Source: Croceicoccus sp. YJ47 (lineage in GTDB: Bacteria; Pseudomonadota; Alphaproteobacteria; Sphingomonadales; Sphingomonadaceae). Taken from it: a DNA stretch of 64,000 nucleotides. Below, in pieces: positions 17,241 through 26,238 of this stretch. A model generated the notes under the pieces. That model saw only the letters and a program-made list of their open reading frames with translations, was not told the DNA's origin and searched no databases. Every line of letters begins with the position of its first letter. Position 1 is the first letter of the stretch. A program made the translations under genes and the position numbers. The stretch covers positions 2,282,501 to 2,346,500 of the forward strand of contig NZ_CP067087.1 of NCBI RefSeq assembly GCF_016745095.1, given 5' to 3'.

Positions 17241-17795
17241 ATGGACAGGATCAACACCCCGCAGCACCGCTATTCAAGCGTTGCCATCGCCCTCCACTGG
17301 ATCATGGCCGTGTTGATCATCGGCAACTGGTTCATCCCCGTCCTGACCGAAGCGATGGCAGAGGACGTTCACCGATCCGCCATGGGGTGGCACAAGGCCA
17401 TCGGCATCACCGTGCTGCTCCTCGCCGTGGTGCGCATCGCATGGCGCATCGTGCATCCGCGCCCCCCGCTGGAGCCCACGCTCCGCCCGTGGGAGCGGGC
17501 GCTGGCGAAAACGACCTACACGCTTTTCTACATTTTGATCGTGGCGATCCCGGTGGCCGGGTGGATCATGGTTTCGGCCGGAAATGACGGGATCGCGGCA
17601 AATATCCTCGGCATTGGCGTGCCGACGCTGCCCATTGCGGACAAATCCGCCGGGGAGGTCGCCCATGAAATGCACGAAATCCTGGCGTTTTTCATGGCCG
17701 GACTGGTCGTGTTGCACGTGGCGGGCGCGTTGAAGCATCATTTCGTCGATTCCGACGGGACGCTGGCCCGCATGGTGCCCTTCCTCCGCCGATAG
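17241..17795 (+). CDS. Cytochrome b561
   Basis: A 184-residue inner-membrane protein with four TM helices and the cytochrome b561 opening YSSVAIALHWIMAVLI (H19). Further candidate haem ligands are in MGWHKAIG, HEMHEIL and VLHVAGALKHHF. Members transfer electrons from quinol, often to oxygen or superoxide. The ATG at 17241 begins the family-like sequence; the ribosome binding site is weak. It is transcribed away from the prolyl hydroxylase-like gene. Confidence 0.88.
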   Translation: MDRINTPQHRYSSVAIALHWIMAVLIIGNWFIPVLTEAMAEDVHRSAMGWHKAIGITVLLLAVVRIAWRIVHPRPPLEPTLRPWERALAKTTYTLFYILIVAIPVAGWIMVSAGNDGIAANILGIGVPTLPIADKSAGEVAHEMHEILAFFMAGLVVLHVAGALKHHFVDSDGTLARMVPFLRR

Positions 17796-17841
17796 GGACC
17801 GGCCCCGCGCCCGGTCCGGGGGCGCGAGGCGGGGGTTTCGC

Positions 17842-18942
17842 TTACCAGAAGAAGTCGTGGATCACGTCGACGACGCGGCCGTTATACGTATCGACGAGCA
17901 GGACATCGTCGTAATACCGGACCCAGCGATAATCGCCATAGACCGCCGGCAGGCGATAGCGCCACGGATCGTTGATCCAGTAACGCTGGCTATAGAATGG
18001 CGAGCCGAGCGAGATGCCGATGTTGAACCGGCTATAGCGATAATCGCGATAGGGCGGTGCATAACGGCTCATCCGGTAGAGCCGGTGATTCGCCATGCGA
18101 TAGCGTTGCCAGTCATAGCGATCGCTTTCGCGCCAGCGCCGGTCCCAGCGGTTGTGGCGCGCCTGTTGCCCGTCGCGCCAGTCCCTGCCGCGCCAGTCGC
18201 GGTCGTCCCGGTTGCGGTCCCGGTTCCGCCAGTCGGAATTCTCGCGGCGGTCCTGCCAATCGCGCCCGTCACGCGCGTTATCCCTGTCGCGCCAGCGTTC
18301 GTTCCCGCGCCAGTCGCGATCCCTCTCACCATAGCGGTCCCTGTCGCCATCGCGATCCCCGCGCCGCTCGCGCCAGTCGGAGCGGTTGCGATCATCGTCC
18401 CGCTCGCCACGGCGCCAGTCGGAACGGGTGCGCCAGTCGGAACGGCTGCGATCATCGCTCCGCTCGCCCACCCGCTCGCGCGCGTCCCGTTCCCATCGCT
18501 GGCCGCGGTCCCGACGGTTGGTATCATCGGGTTGCGGAATGGCGGGTCGCTGCGTCCGCGCGGCCTGCGCGGCGGCGGCGTCGCGCATGGCGCGGCGTTG
18601 CTGTGCCGCGGCATCGCGGGCGCGCTGTGTCGGGGTGGCTTGCGGACGTTCGGCGCGCCGCTCGGCACGATTGTCGGTGGTGCCGACGCGATCCGCCCGG
18701 CGGCGATCGGGGGTGCCGGTCCTCTCCCGCGGCTGATTATTGCGGCCGATCGTGCGGTCCGGGCGCATCGTGCGGTCCGGCGCCATTCGCGCATCGGCAT
18801 TATCGGCGGGGGCGAATACAGGGGCGGGAGCACTCTCCGCGGCCGAAAACGCGGGCGTGGCCGAGGCGGTCGGCACAGCGGCGATCATGCCGGAGGCGAG
18901 CGCGGTGGCCGCCATGGCTTTCAATCGGTCGACCTTTTTCAT
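17842..18942 (-). CDS. RcnB family periplasmic protein with Arg/Asp/Trp-rich repeats
   Basis: A 366-residue exported protein. A signal peptide (about 1-30, ending SASA) is followed by an Arg/Gln/Ala-rich region, then about 110 residues of imperfect DWRxR/DRDR repeats (about 165-275). The C-terminal RcnB domain contains SPFYSQRYWINDPW, the tyrosine-rich RYAPPYRDYRY and ends in DVIHDFFW. RcnB proteins affect periplasmic nickel/cobalt or envelope homeostasis. The start is the ATG at 18942 (MKKVDR). The repeat region is far longer than in E. coli RcnB and probably disordered. Confidence 0.8.
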   Translation of the reverse strand: MKKVDRLKAMAATALASGMIAAVPTASATPAFSAAESAPAPVFAPADNADARMAPDRTMRPDRTIGRNNQPRERTGTPDRRRADRVGTTDNRAERRAERPQATPTQRARDAAAQQRRAMRDAAAAQAARTQRPAIPQPDDTNRRDRGQRWERDARERVGERSDDRSRSDWRTRSDWRRGERDDDRNRSDWRERRGDRDGDRDRYGERDRDWRGNERWRDRDNARDGRDWQDRRENSDWRNRDRNRDDRDWRGRDWRDGQQARHNRWDRRWRESDRYDWQRYRMANHRLYRMSRYAPPYRDYRYSRFNIGISLGSPFYSQRYWINDPWRYRLPAVYGDYRWVRYYDDVLLVDTYNGRVVDVIHDFFW

Positions 18943-19104
18943 CAATTGCTTCCTTGGCTGAAACGCGCCCCTCGCCGCGTCGGTGTCGATGACGTTCCCA
19001 TCATAGCACGGCGGACTGTCGCATTTGTGAACCGCCCTATCGGCAATTGTTCATTGAAAATCTGGTCTGGCTGAACATGAATGCGGCCAAAGGGGTTGCC
19101 CGCG

Positions 19105-19869
19105 TTACAGCGACGTCACCAGATGACCGCCATCGACCGGGATGACGGCCCCTGTCATGTAGCTTCCCGCGTCCGAACATAGCAGCAGCAACGGCCCGCT
19201 CAGCTCGTGCAGCGCGCCCGTCCGGCGCTGCGGTATGGTTTTCACGAAACGCCGGCCGTCCTCGCTGTTGAGGAAATCGGCGTTGATGTCGGTCTCGAAA
19301 TAGCCGGGCGCGAGTGCGTTGACCCGGATGCCGTACCGGGCGAGTTCCAGCGCGAGATTTTTGGTCATCTGCACCACGCCGGCCTTCGACACGGCATAGG
19401 CGGTGAGGTGATGCCCCTGCCGCAGCCCCAGGATCGAGGCGGTGTTGACGATGCTGCCTCCTGCGCCGCCATCGCGCATCGCCCGCGCCGCGGCATGGGC
19501 CATCGCAAACGCCCCGTTGAGATTGACCGAGAGCACCCGGTCGAATGTCGCGGCATCCTGGTCGAGCACGGGAGCCGCCTCGGTCATGCCGGCATTGTTG
19601 ACGAGGATGTCGAGCCCGCCCAGCTCCTGCGCCATGGCGACGGCGCGGTCTGCGTCGCCGTCGCGCGTGACGTCGAGTTCGATCGTGCGAACCGAGACGT
19701 CGAGATGGCACAATTCGTCGCGCAGCGCCTCCAGCCGGTCGACCCGGCGCGCGGCGAGTGCGACATGGGCACCGCTCTGCGCGAGCACGCGGGCGAAATG
19801 CGCGCCCAGACCGCTCGACGCGCCGGTGACGAGCGCGACCTTGCCCGAAAGATCGACCGAAAGGCTCAC
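19105..19869 (-). CDS. SDR family oxidoreductase
   Basis: A 254-residue short-chain dehydrogenase. The NAD(P)-binding motif is TGASSGLG near residue 14-21, with NNAG in the middle and the catalytic YAVSK, and it ends in VDGGH. The start is GTG at 19869, overlapping the upstream VOC gene stop as GTGA. It is the last gene of an eight-gene operon encoding thiolase, acyl-CoA dehydrogenase and a 2-oxoacid dehydrogenase, so it probably oxidises a hydroxyacyl-type intermediate. The exact substrate is unknown. Confidence 0.87.
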   Translation of the reverse strand: MSLSVDLSGKVALVTGASSGLGAHFARVLAQSGAHVALAARRVDRLEALRDELCHLDVSVRTIELDVTRDGDADRAVAMAQELGGLDILVNNAGMTEAAPVLDQDAATFDRVLSVNLNGAFAMAHAAARAMRDGGAGGSIVNTASILGLRQGHHLTAYAVSKAGVVQMTKNLALELARYGIRVNALAPGYFETDINADFLNSEDGRRFVKTIPQRRTGALHELSGPLLLLCSDAGSYMTGAVIPVDGGHLVTSL

Positions 19870-20402
19870 CCGATCGACCGCACCGGATCGGACCCGTCCC
19901 AATCGGCGGCGCAGGCCTTCATGTGTTCGAAAAATTCGGCGCCGCCGTCATCCAGCTTCACATATTCGACGACGCCGCCCGGCCCGGCGCCGGGATCGGC
20001 ATAGATGACCGCGCCGCTCTTGCCGACCTTGCCCTCGACGAGGATCTCGGCCCCCGCCTCGCGGCAGGCGCGATACGCCTCCTCGATATCGTCGACCACG
20101 ATGCACACATGCTGCACCCGGTCGTGCACCGCATGGTCGCCGGTATAGTGCGCCGGGGCATCGTTTTCGGGCCGGACCAGTTCGATCTGCATGTCGTTCC
20201 AGTAGGCGATCGCGACGCTGAACACCGCGTCGGTCGGCGCGCCCTTGTATTTCATGTCGCCGAGCCGGATATTTTCCAGCATGAAGAACGGGCCGACGCC
20301 CATCGTCTTCGTCCAATATTCGATCGCGGCGTCGAAATCGGCAGGTAGGTAGGCAAGCTGCATGATTTCGCCGACATCGGCGAGGCTTCCGGCCTTTGGC
20401 AT
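19866..20402 (-). CDS. VOC family protein (glyoxalase/dioxygenase fold)
   Basis: A 178-residue vicinal-oxygen-chelate protein with two beta-alpha-beta-beta-beta modules (MQLAYLPADFDAAIEYWTKTMG; VQHVCIVVDDIEEAYRACREAG). Candidate metal ligands include H98 and a C-terminal Glu in VVEYVKL. It ends in DWDGSDPVRSI, a tail shared with the VOC protein at 59428, which suggests paralogues acting on related compounds. It lies 12 bases from the E2 gene and overlaps the SDR gene. Methylmalonyl-CoA epimerase-like activity is possible but unproven. Confidence 0.83.
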   Translation of the reverse strand: MPKAGSLADVGEIMQLAYLPADFDAAIEYWTKTMGVGPFFMLENIRLGDMKYKGAPTDAVFSVAIAYWNDMQIELVRPENDAPAHYTGDHAVHDRVQHVCIVVDDIEEAYRACREAGAEILVEGKVGKSGAVIYADPGAGPGGVVEYVKLDDGGAEFFEHMKACAADWDGSDPVRSIG

Positions 20403-20414
20403 CGTTTCTCTCCT

Positions 20415-21839
20415 CTATCCGAACAGCTGTTCGGGATCTTCGAGCATCATCTTGAACGTTTGCAGGAATTGCGCGCCCGTCGCCCCGTCAATGGCACGGT
20501 GGTCGACCGACAGGGTGAAGGAGATGCGGTTTTCGAACGCGATTCCGCCATCCGCCGTTTCGACCGGCACGCGGTTCGATCCGCCCACGGCGAGGATCGC
20601 GCCCTGCGGCGGGTTGATGATCGCGTCGAAATTCTCGATCCCGAACATGCCGAGGTTCGACACGGTGAACGTGCCCCCGTCCATGTCCTCGTAACCGAGC
20701 GTGCCCTCCTTCGCCTTCTCGATCAGGCCCTTGGTGGCGTTCGCGATCTGGTCGATGCGCATGCGGTTCGCCTGGCGCACGATCGGCGTGACGAGCCCCT
20801 TGGGGCTGGCCACGGCGACGGACACGTCGGCATGGGCGAACCGGTGCACCTCGTCGCCGTGCAATTGCACGTTGACGTCGGGATGCCGGGCGAGCGCGCG
20901 GGCGGCGGCCATCACGATGAAATCGTTCACCGACGCCTTGCAACCCAGCACCAGATTGGCCGCCTTGCGCATGTCCAGCATCGGATCGGCATTCACACTG
21001 ATCCTCAGGTAGAAATGCGGGATGTCCTGTTTTGCTGTGGTCAGGCGCTTTGCCACGACCTTGCGGATCTTGTCGAAGGGCACGATGTCGGCTTCGTTCG
21101 CGACGAGCCGGAAGGGTGCGCCCGCAGTGCCGGCGCCATCCTCGTCCGGCATTTTCGCCAGCACGTCCTTCTTCGAAATGCGCCCGCGCGGTCCGGTCCC
21201 GCTGAGCGAGGACAGGTCGATATCGTGCAGCGCCGCGATCCGCCGGGCGAGGGGAGAGGCGAAGATCGCATCTTCCTCCGGCAGGACGGTCGTGCCCTTG
21301 GGCTTTGCCGTGTTCGGGCCGCGTATCGCCTGATGCACGTCCTGATAGGTGATGCGCCCTCCGCGGCCCGACCCCTCGATCCCCGCAATGTCGACGCCTT
21401 CCTCCTCGGCGAGTTTCAGCGCCTCGGGGCTGATCGGTCGGTTGGTGTCGATCTTCACGCGTTCCTTCGGCGCGGAAGCCTGCGGTTCGGTTTCTGGCTC
21501 CGGGGCGCTCTCCTTCGGGGCCGGTTTCGCATCGCCGCCGCCCGCCGGCTTGAAATTGGCGATGAAGGCCTCGACCTCGTCCTCGCTCGCATCGGCGCCA
21601 TCGTCGAACACGGCGAGAAGCGCACCCACGGGCAATTCGGCGCCCGCCTCGGCGATGACGCGGCGCACCTTCGCACCATATTCGGCATCGACCTCATTGG
21701 TGATCTTGGCCGTTTCGATCGAACAGATCGTGTCGCCCTTCGCGAAGTCTTCCCCTTCCTTCACCTGCCATTCGGCGATGGTGCCTTCTGTCATTTCTAT
21801 GCCCCATTTGGGCATGGTGAACGCGCGTAGCCTGGCCAT
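20415..21839 (-). CDS. 2-oxoacid dehydrogenase E2 component, lipoyl acyltransferase
   Basis: A 474-residue E2. The lipoyl domain (1-80) has the lipoylated K45 in ETAKI. A Pro/Glu/Ala linker is followed by two tandem peripheral subunit-binding domains (about 135-172 and 193-230) and then a catalytic domain with the C-terminal active-site motif DHRAIDG. Two binding domains are unusual for an E2 with one lipoyl domain. It follows E1beta by 15 bases. No E3 gene is in the window, so E3 is probably shared with another complex. The substrate could be acetoin, pyruvate or a branched 2-oxoacid. Confidence 0.9.
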   Translation of the reverse strand: MARLRAFTMPKWGIEMTEGTIAEWQVKEGEDFAKGDTICSIETAKITNEVDAEYGAKVRRVIAEAGAELPVGALLAVFDDGADASEDEVEAFIANFKPAGGGDAKPAPKESAPEPETEPQASAPKERVKIDTNRPISPEALKLAEEEGVDIAGIEGSGRGGRITYQDVHQAIRGPNTAKPKGTTVLPEEDAIFASPLARRIAALHDIDLSSLSGTGPRGRISKKDVLAKMPDEDGAGTAGAPFRLVANEADIVPFDKIRKVVAKRLTTAKQDIPHFYLRISVNADPMLDMRKAANLVLGCKASVNDFIVMAAARALARHPDVNVQLHGDEVHRFAHADVSVAVASPKGLVTPIVRQANRMRIDQIANATKGLIEKAKEGTLGYEDMDGGTFTVSNLGMFGIENFDAIINPPQGAILAVGGSNRVPVETADGGIAFENRISFTLSVDHRAIDGATGAQFLQTFKMMLEDPEQLFG

Positions 21840-21854
21840 GTTCAGTCCCCTTCC

Positions 21855-22868
21855 TCAGCGATAGTCCAGCGCCTTGCGAACGGCGGCCTCGATCTTGCCC
21901 GGATCGGGAAGATAGGCGCTTTCCAGTTCGCGGGCGAAGGGGACGGGGGTGTGCGGGGCGGTCACCATCTGCGGCGGCGCCTTCAGGCTGGCGAACGCCT
22001 TGTTGGACGCGAGCGCGACGATGTCGGTGGCAAGGCTGCACCGGGGCGGCGCCTCGTCCACGACGACGAGCCGGCCCGTCGCCTCCACCGAATCGAGCAC
22101 GGCTTCCTCGTCGAGCGGGCTCGTGGTGCGAAGGTCGATCACGTCGCAACCGATGCCGTCCTCGGCGAGCGTATCGGCGGTCTTTTCCGCAAGGCCGACC
22201 ATCATGCCGGTGGCGACGATGGTCACGTCCTCGCCCGCGCGGGCGAGCCGGGCATGGGCGAAGGGAATGGTGAAATCGGGATCGTCGGACACTTCGCCCG
22301 ACAGGCCGTAGAGCGCCTTGTGTTCGAGGAAGATCACCGGATCGTCCTCCCGGATCGCCTCGCGCAGGAGACCCACCACATCGCCCGGCGTCGACGGCAT
22401 CACGACCTTCAGCCCCGGCATCCCGGTCAGGATTTGATGCACCGACTGGCTATGCTGCGCCGCGGCGTTGAAGCCTGCGCCATACACCATGCGGATGATC
22501 GCGGGGCATTTCGACTTGCCGCCGAACATGTAGCGGAATTTCGCGATCTGGTTCCAGATCTGGTCGAGCGATACGCCGATGAAATCCGCGAACATCAATT
22601 CCGCGATGGGCCGTTTCCCCGTAAGCGCGAGGCCGCCCGCCGCGCCGACGATGGCGCTTTCCGAAATCGGCGTGTCGATCACCCGGTCGGGGCCGAACGC
22701 GTCGTAAAACCCGGTGGAGGTGGACCAGATGCCGCCGATGGCCTCCGGCCCGCCGGCCGTGCCCATGCCGCCGACAATATCCTCGCCCAGCACGACGACG
22801 TTTTCGTCGCGCTCCATTTCCTGAAAGATCGTTTTGCGAACCGCGTCGCGGTAAACCATTTTAGCCAT
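21855..22868 (-). CDS. 2-oxoacid dehydrogenase E1 component, beta subunit
   Basis: A 337-residue transketolase-like E1beta subunit. Family segments include GEDIVGGMGTAGGPEAIGG, DTPISESAIVGAAGGLAL, FADFIGVSLDQIWNQ and DLRTTSPLDEE. With the alpha subunit encoded just upstream it forms the thiamine-pyrophosphate decarboxylase of a multienzyme complex. The gene is 17 bases from E1alpha and 15 from E2. It resembles acetoin and branched-chain E1beta equally in the parts I can judge, so the substrate is left open. Confidence 0.9.
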   Translation of the reverse strand: MAKMVYRDAVRKTIFQEMERDENVVVLGEDIVGGMGTAGGPEAIGGIWSTSTGFYDAFGPDRVIDTPISESAIVGAAGGLALTGKRPIAELMFADFIGVSLDQIWNQIAKFRYMFGGKSKCPAIIRMVYGAGFNAAAQHSQSVHQILTGMPGLKVVMPSTPGDVVGLLREAIREDDPVIFLEHKALYGLSGEVSDDPDFTIPFAHARLARAGEDVTIVATGMMVGLAEKTADTLAEDGIGCDVIDLRTTSPLDEEAVLDSVEATGRLVVVDEAPPRCSLATDIVALASNKAFASLKAPPQMVTAPHTPVPFARELESAYLPDPGKIEAAVRKALDYR

Positions 22869-22885
22869 GTGCTCGCTCCTGCGGT

Positions 22886-23857
22886 TCAGTAGCTGATGTA
22901 GACGTTTTTATGGACGTCGTCGGGCGTGGGGCGCGGCGCGGCGCGCGCCTCTTCGACCGCTTCCTCGATCAGCGTGAGCACTTCCTCGTCCACCTTGTCG
23001 AGATCGGCACCGTCGAGCAGCTTTGCCTCGGTCACCTTCTTGCGGAAATTGTCGATGCAATTGCGCTCGGCCCAGAGGCGGTCGAGTTCGCCTTCGCCGC
23101 GATAACGCTGCGGATCGCCTTCGAAATGGCCGTAGAACCGCTCGGTATCGAACTCGACCGCGGCCGGGCCGTTGCCCGCGCGGACATATTCCAGAAGCTC
23201 GCGCATGGTTTCGTAGACGGCGAAGAAATCGGTGCCGTCGGCGCGCCACACCTTCATGCCGAACGCTTCGGCGCGGCTGGCGATGTCCTTGTTCGTGCCG
23301 ACCGCGTAATCGACGCCGGTATGCTCGGAATAATGGTTGTTCTCGAACACGAAGATGCACGGCGCCTTGGTCACGACGGCGAAATTCATCGCCTCGAACG
23401 TGGTGCCCTGGTTGCACGCGCCATCGCCCGAAAACGCGATGGACACATGGCCCTTGCCATTGATCTTTGCGGTCAGCGCCGCACCGACCGCGATGGGGGC
23501 GCCCGCGCCGACGATGCCGTTGGCGCCGAGCATGCCCTTGTCCGTGTCGGCAATATGCATCGAGCCGCCCTTGCCATTGCAAAGACCGTCCTGGCTGCCC
23601 CAGATTTCCTTCATCATGCCCTTCACGTCGCACCCCTTGGCCAGGCAATGGCCGTGGCCGCGGTGCGTCGACACGATCTTGTCATCGTCGGACAGATGTT
23701 CGCACACGCCGACCGCGACGGCTTCCTGCCCGCAGTAAAGGTGCGTGAACCCGGCGATTTCCCCGGTGGCGATTTCCTCGTGCAGCCTTTCCTCGAACTC
23801 GCGGATGATCTTCATCCGCCGGTAGGCTTGCAGCAGGTCTTCTCGGCTTAGCTGCAT
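22886..23857 (-). CDS. 2-oxoacid dehydrogenase E1 component, alpha subunit
   Basis: A 323-residue E1alpha. The thiamine-binding motif begins GDGACNQG (about 167-174) and ends with the Asn of ENNHYSEHT. GFTHLYCGQEAVAVG near the N-terminus is also typical. It pairs with E1beta directly downstream. Acyl-CoA dehydrogenase and thiolase genes lie upstream in the same operon, which suggests that the complex handles a 2-oxoacid or acyloin produced by a catabolic pathway rather than central pyruvate. Confidence 0.9.
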   Translation of the reverse strand: MQLSREDLLQAYRRMKIIREFEERLHEEIATGEIAGFTHLYCGQEAVAVGVCEHLSDDDKIVSTHRGHGHCLAKGCDVKGMMKEIWGSQDGLCNGKGGSMHIADTDKGMLGANGIVGAGAPIAVGAALTAKINGKGHVSIAFSGDGACNQGTTFEAMNFAVVTKAPCIFVFENNHYSEHTGVDYAVGTNKDIASRAEAFGMKVWRADGTDFFAVYETMRELLEYVRAGNGPAAVEFDTERFYGHFEGDPQRYRGEGELDRLWAERNCIDNFRKKVTEAKLLDGADLDKVDEEVLTLIEEAVEEARAAPRPTPDDVHKNVYISY

Positions 23858-23882
23858 CTCACTCTCCAGTTGTTTTCGCCGT

Positions 23883-25091
23883 TCACAGACCGAGGACGGT
23901 CTTGGCGATTATCGTTGATTGAACTTCGTTCGTGCCGCCGAAGATCGTCCAGGCCCGGCTGTTGAGATAGCGGGCCGAGGCAACCTGCGCATCGGCGGAG
24001 CATAGCGGGTCGGGCGCATTCTCACCATAGAGCGGGCGCGCATTGGGAAGCTGAAGCCCCGCCGGACCGTAGAGATCGACCGCGAGCAGGTCGATGTCCT
24101 GCCGCAGGTTCGACGCGATCATCTTCGTCAGCGACGTCTGCGGCCCCGGCGTGCGACCATTCGCGATCTCGGCCAGGATTTTCAGCTCGATCATCTCAAG
24201 CGCATCGACCTCCAGCCGCAGTTTCGCCACCCGCCGTTTCCAGTCGCGATCGTCGGCAAGCGTTCCGCCCGTGCCGTCGGGCTGCTGCGCGGCGGCGATC
24301 ATGATCTGGTCGATATCATAGGCGAGCTTGGGCGCATGGCACGAACCGCCCCGTTCGTTTTCGAGCAGGAATTTCGCGATGGCCCAGCCTTCGCCTTCCT
24401 CCCCGACGAGATTGGCGACCGGCACGCGCACGTTTTCGAGGAACACCTGATTGACCTCGTGATCGCCGGCGAGCGTCACGATCGGGCGGATCTGCACCCC
24501 CGGATCGTCGAGATCCATCAGGAGGAATGAAATGCCCGCCTGTTTCCTGCCGTCCGTATCGGTCCGCACGAGCACGAACATCCGGTTCGCGAAATGGGCA
24601 TGGGTGGTCCAGATCTTGGAACCGCTGATGACGTAATCATCCCCGTCGCGCACCGCCCGGCACGACAGCGAGGCGAGGTCGGACCCGGCATTGGGTTCCG
24701 AAAACCCCTGGCACCAGTAATCCTGCCCCGACAGGATGCGCGGCAGATATTCGCGGCGCTGTTCCTCGGTCCCGAAATTGAAGATGACGGGCGCGACGAG
24801 TTTCAGCCCCAGCACGGTGAGGTTCGGCGCCCCGGCGAGCGCGCATTCCTTTTCGAAGATATAACGCTGCGTCGGGGTCCAGCCGGTGCCGCCATATTCC
24901 TTCGGCCATTGATAGCCGAGCCAGCCTTTTTCGGCGAGAATCGCGTTCCAGTCCTGCCCGACGTCGGGTTCGACGAACACGGTGGGCGAACTGGCCGCGC
25001 CGCGCTTGATCCGGTCGGGCAGATTGTCGCGCAGGAATGCACGAACCTCTTCGCGAAAGGCGGTTTCCTGCGGGCTAAGATCGATATCCAT
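23883..25091 (-). CDS. Acyl-CoA dehydrogenase
   Basis: A 402-residue FAD-dependent acyl-CoA dehydrogenase with the family segments WCQGFSEPNAGSDLASL and SGSKIWTTHAHFAN and a C-terminal TIFGGTNEVQSTIIAKTVLGL. It introduces an alpha-beta double bond into an acyl-CoA. It lies one base after the thiolase stop and 25 bases before E1alpha in one operon. The sequence style (SPQETAFREEVRAFLRDNLP) is that of the long acyl-CoA dehydrogenases common in steroid- and terpenoid-degrading actinobacteria and proteobacteria. Confidence 0.9.
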   Translation of the reverse strand: MDIDLSPQETAFREEVRAFLRDNLPDRIKRGAASSPTVFVEPDVGQDWNAILAEKGWLGYQWPKEYGGTGWTPTQRYIFEKECALAGAPNLTVLGLKLVAPVIFNFGTEEQRREYLPRILSGQDYWCQGFSEPNAGSDLASLSCRAVRDGDDYVISGSKIWTTHAHFANRMFVLVRTDTDGRKQAGISFLLMDLDDPGVQIRPIVTLAGDHEVNQVFLENVRVPVANLVGEEGEGWAIAKFLLENERGGSCHAPKLAYDIDQIMIAAAQQPDGTGGTLADDRDWKRRVAKLRLEVDALEMIELKILAEIANGRTPGPQTSLTKMIASNLRQDIDLLAVDLYGPAGLQLPNARPLYGENAPDPLCSADAQVASARYLNSRAWTIFGGTNEVQSTIIAKTVLGL

Positions 25092-25092
25092 A

Positions 25093-26238
25093 TCAACGTT
25101 CCAGAATGGTCACGGCGGAAACACCGGGCGCGCCATAGACATGGCTGTAGGCGGTCTTCGGGTTGCCGGGGACTTGGCGGGCGCCGCCGTCGCCGCGCAA
25201 TTGCACGACATTTTCGTAAACTTGGCGCAGGCCCGATGCGCCGATCGGCTCGCCGCAGGCAAGGCAGCCGCCATCGGTATTGACCGGCAGGCGGCCATCG
25301 ATCTCGGTCCACCCCTCGCGGAGGTAGCGTTCCTGCTCCCCGTCCGCGACAAAGCCGTTCTCGGCCATGTGCATCAATTCCGCGCCGGCCTCTGTATCCT
25401 GCAATTGCGCGACGCCGATGTCTTCGGGGCCGATGCCGGCGATTTCGAACGCATCGCGGCTGGCGATATTGGTGGCGGACCCGCCGCGCTCCACGTCGAT
25501 GGACGGGGCGAACACCTCGAAACTGCCGGGCGGGCGGGTGCGCATCGTCGCGGCCTTGAGTTTCACGATCGGCTTGCCCAGTTCGCGGGCCTTCTTCTCG
25601 CTGGCGAGGATGAGCGCCACGCCGCCCTCCGCCGGCGAGCAGAACATGTATTTGGAGTAGGGATCCGACACCATCGGCGCATCGAGAATGACGTCGAGCG
25701 GGACCGGATCCCGCCGCCAGGCATGGGGCGCCTTCGCGCCGTTGCGAAACGCCTTTGCCGCGACCCGGCCGAGCGTTTCGCGCGAAATGCCGTTGAGATG
25801 CATGTAGCGCATGATCTTCGTCGCAAAGAACTGCGTCGTCACCATGTAGCCAGCATCGCCGTACCATTCGGGCAGGTTGTATTCGGCAGGTTTCGCATCG
25901 AACGCGCCGCGCGGATGCTTGTCGAACCCGACGGCGAGGCCGATGTCCGCCTCGCCCGCCTTGATCGCCATCTGCGCCGAGAACAGCGCCGATCCGCCCG
26001 CGGCGCAGCCATTGCGCACGTTGATGAATTGCGCGCCGGTAAGGCCGAGCTGCTCCACCATCGTGTCGGGATTGCCCGCCGCGTCCGACGCGCCATAGGC
26101 GAAGTCGACATCGCCCCATGCGATGCCTGCGTCGGATAATGCTTCCCGCACGGCGAAGACCCCCTGTTCCAGGCCGGAGCGACCCTCGGTCCGGCCGAAG
26201 GGGTGGATGCCGATGCCCACGATGCACACGTCGGTCAT
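25093..26238 (-). CDS. Thiolase-fold acetyl-CoA acetyltransferase (SCPx / lipid-transfer type)
   Basis: A 381-residue thiolase-like protein. The nucleophilic Cys lies in RNGCAAGG (about residue 87), and the C-terminal region has NTDGGCLACGEPIGASGLRQV and HVYGAPGVSAVTILER. Members of this SCPx-like group cleave branched or side-chain 3-oxoacyl-CoAs and usually pair with an OB-fold protein, as here. ATG 26238 overlaps the stop of the OB-fold gene by four bases. It starts a run of coupled acyl-CoA genes. Confidence 0.88.
   Translation of the reverse strand: MTDVCIVGIGIHPFGRTEGRSGLEQGVFAVREALSDAGIAWGDVDFAYGASDAAGNPDTMVEQLGLTGAQFINVRNGCAAGGSALFSAQMAIKAGEADIGLAVGFDKHPRGAFDAKPAEYNLPEWYGDAGYMVTTQFFATKIMRYMHLNGISRETLGRVAAKAFRNGAKAPHAWRRDPVPLDVILDAPMVSDPYSKYMFCSPAEGGVALILASEKKARELGKPIVKLKAATMRTRPPGSFEVFAPSIDVERGGSATNIASRDAFEIAGIGPEDIGVAQLQDTEAGAELMHMAENGFVADGEQERYLREGWTEIDGRLPVNTDGGCLACGEPIGASGLRQVYENVVQLRGDGGARQVPGNPKTAYSHVYGAPGVSAVTILER

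Noticed and set aside
18069-18833. DNA tandem repeat or CRISPR-like array within the RcnB region
   Set aside because: The repetition comes from DWRxR-type codon repeats of variable spacing within a coding frame; there are no constant repeats with unique spacers.
17857-19074. Val/Ala/Pro-rich open frame antisense to the RcnB gene
   Set aside because: It is the complement of Arg/Asp repeat codons, which yields repetitive Val/Ala/Pro sequence without any family features.
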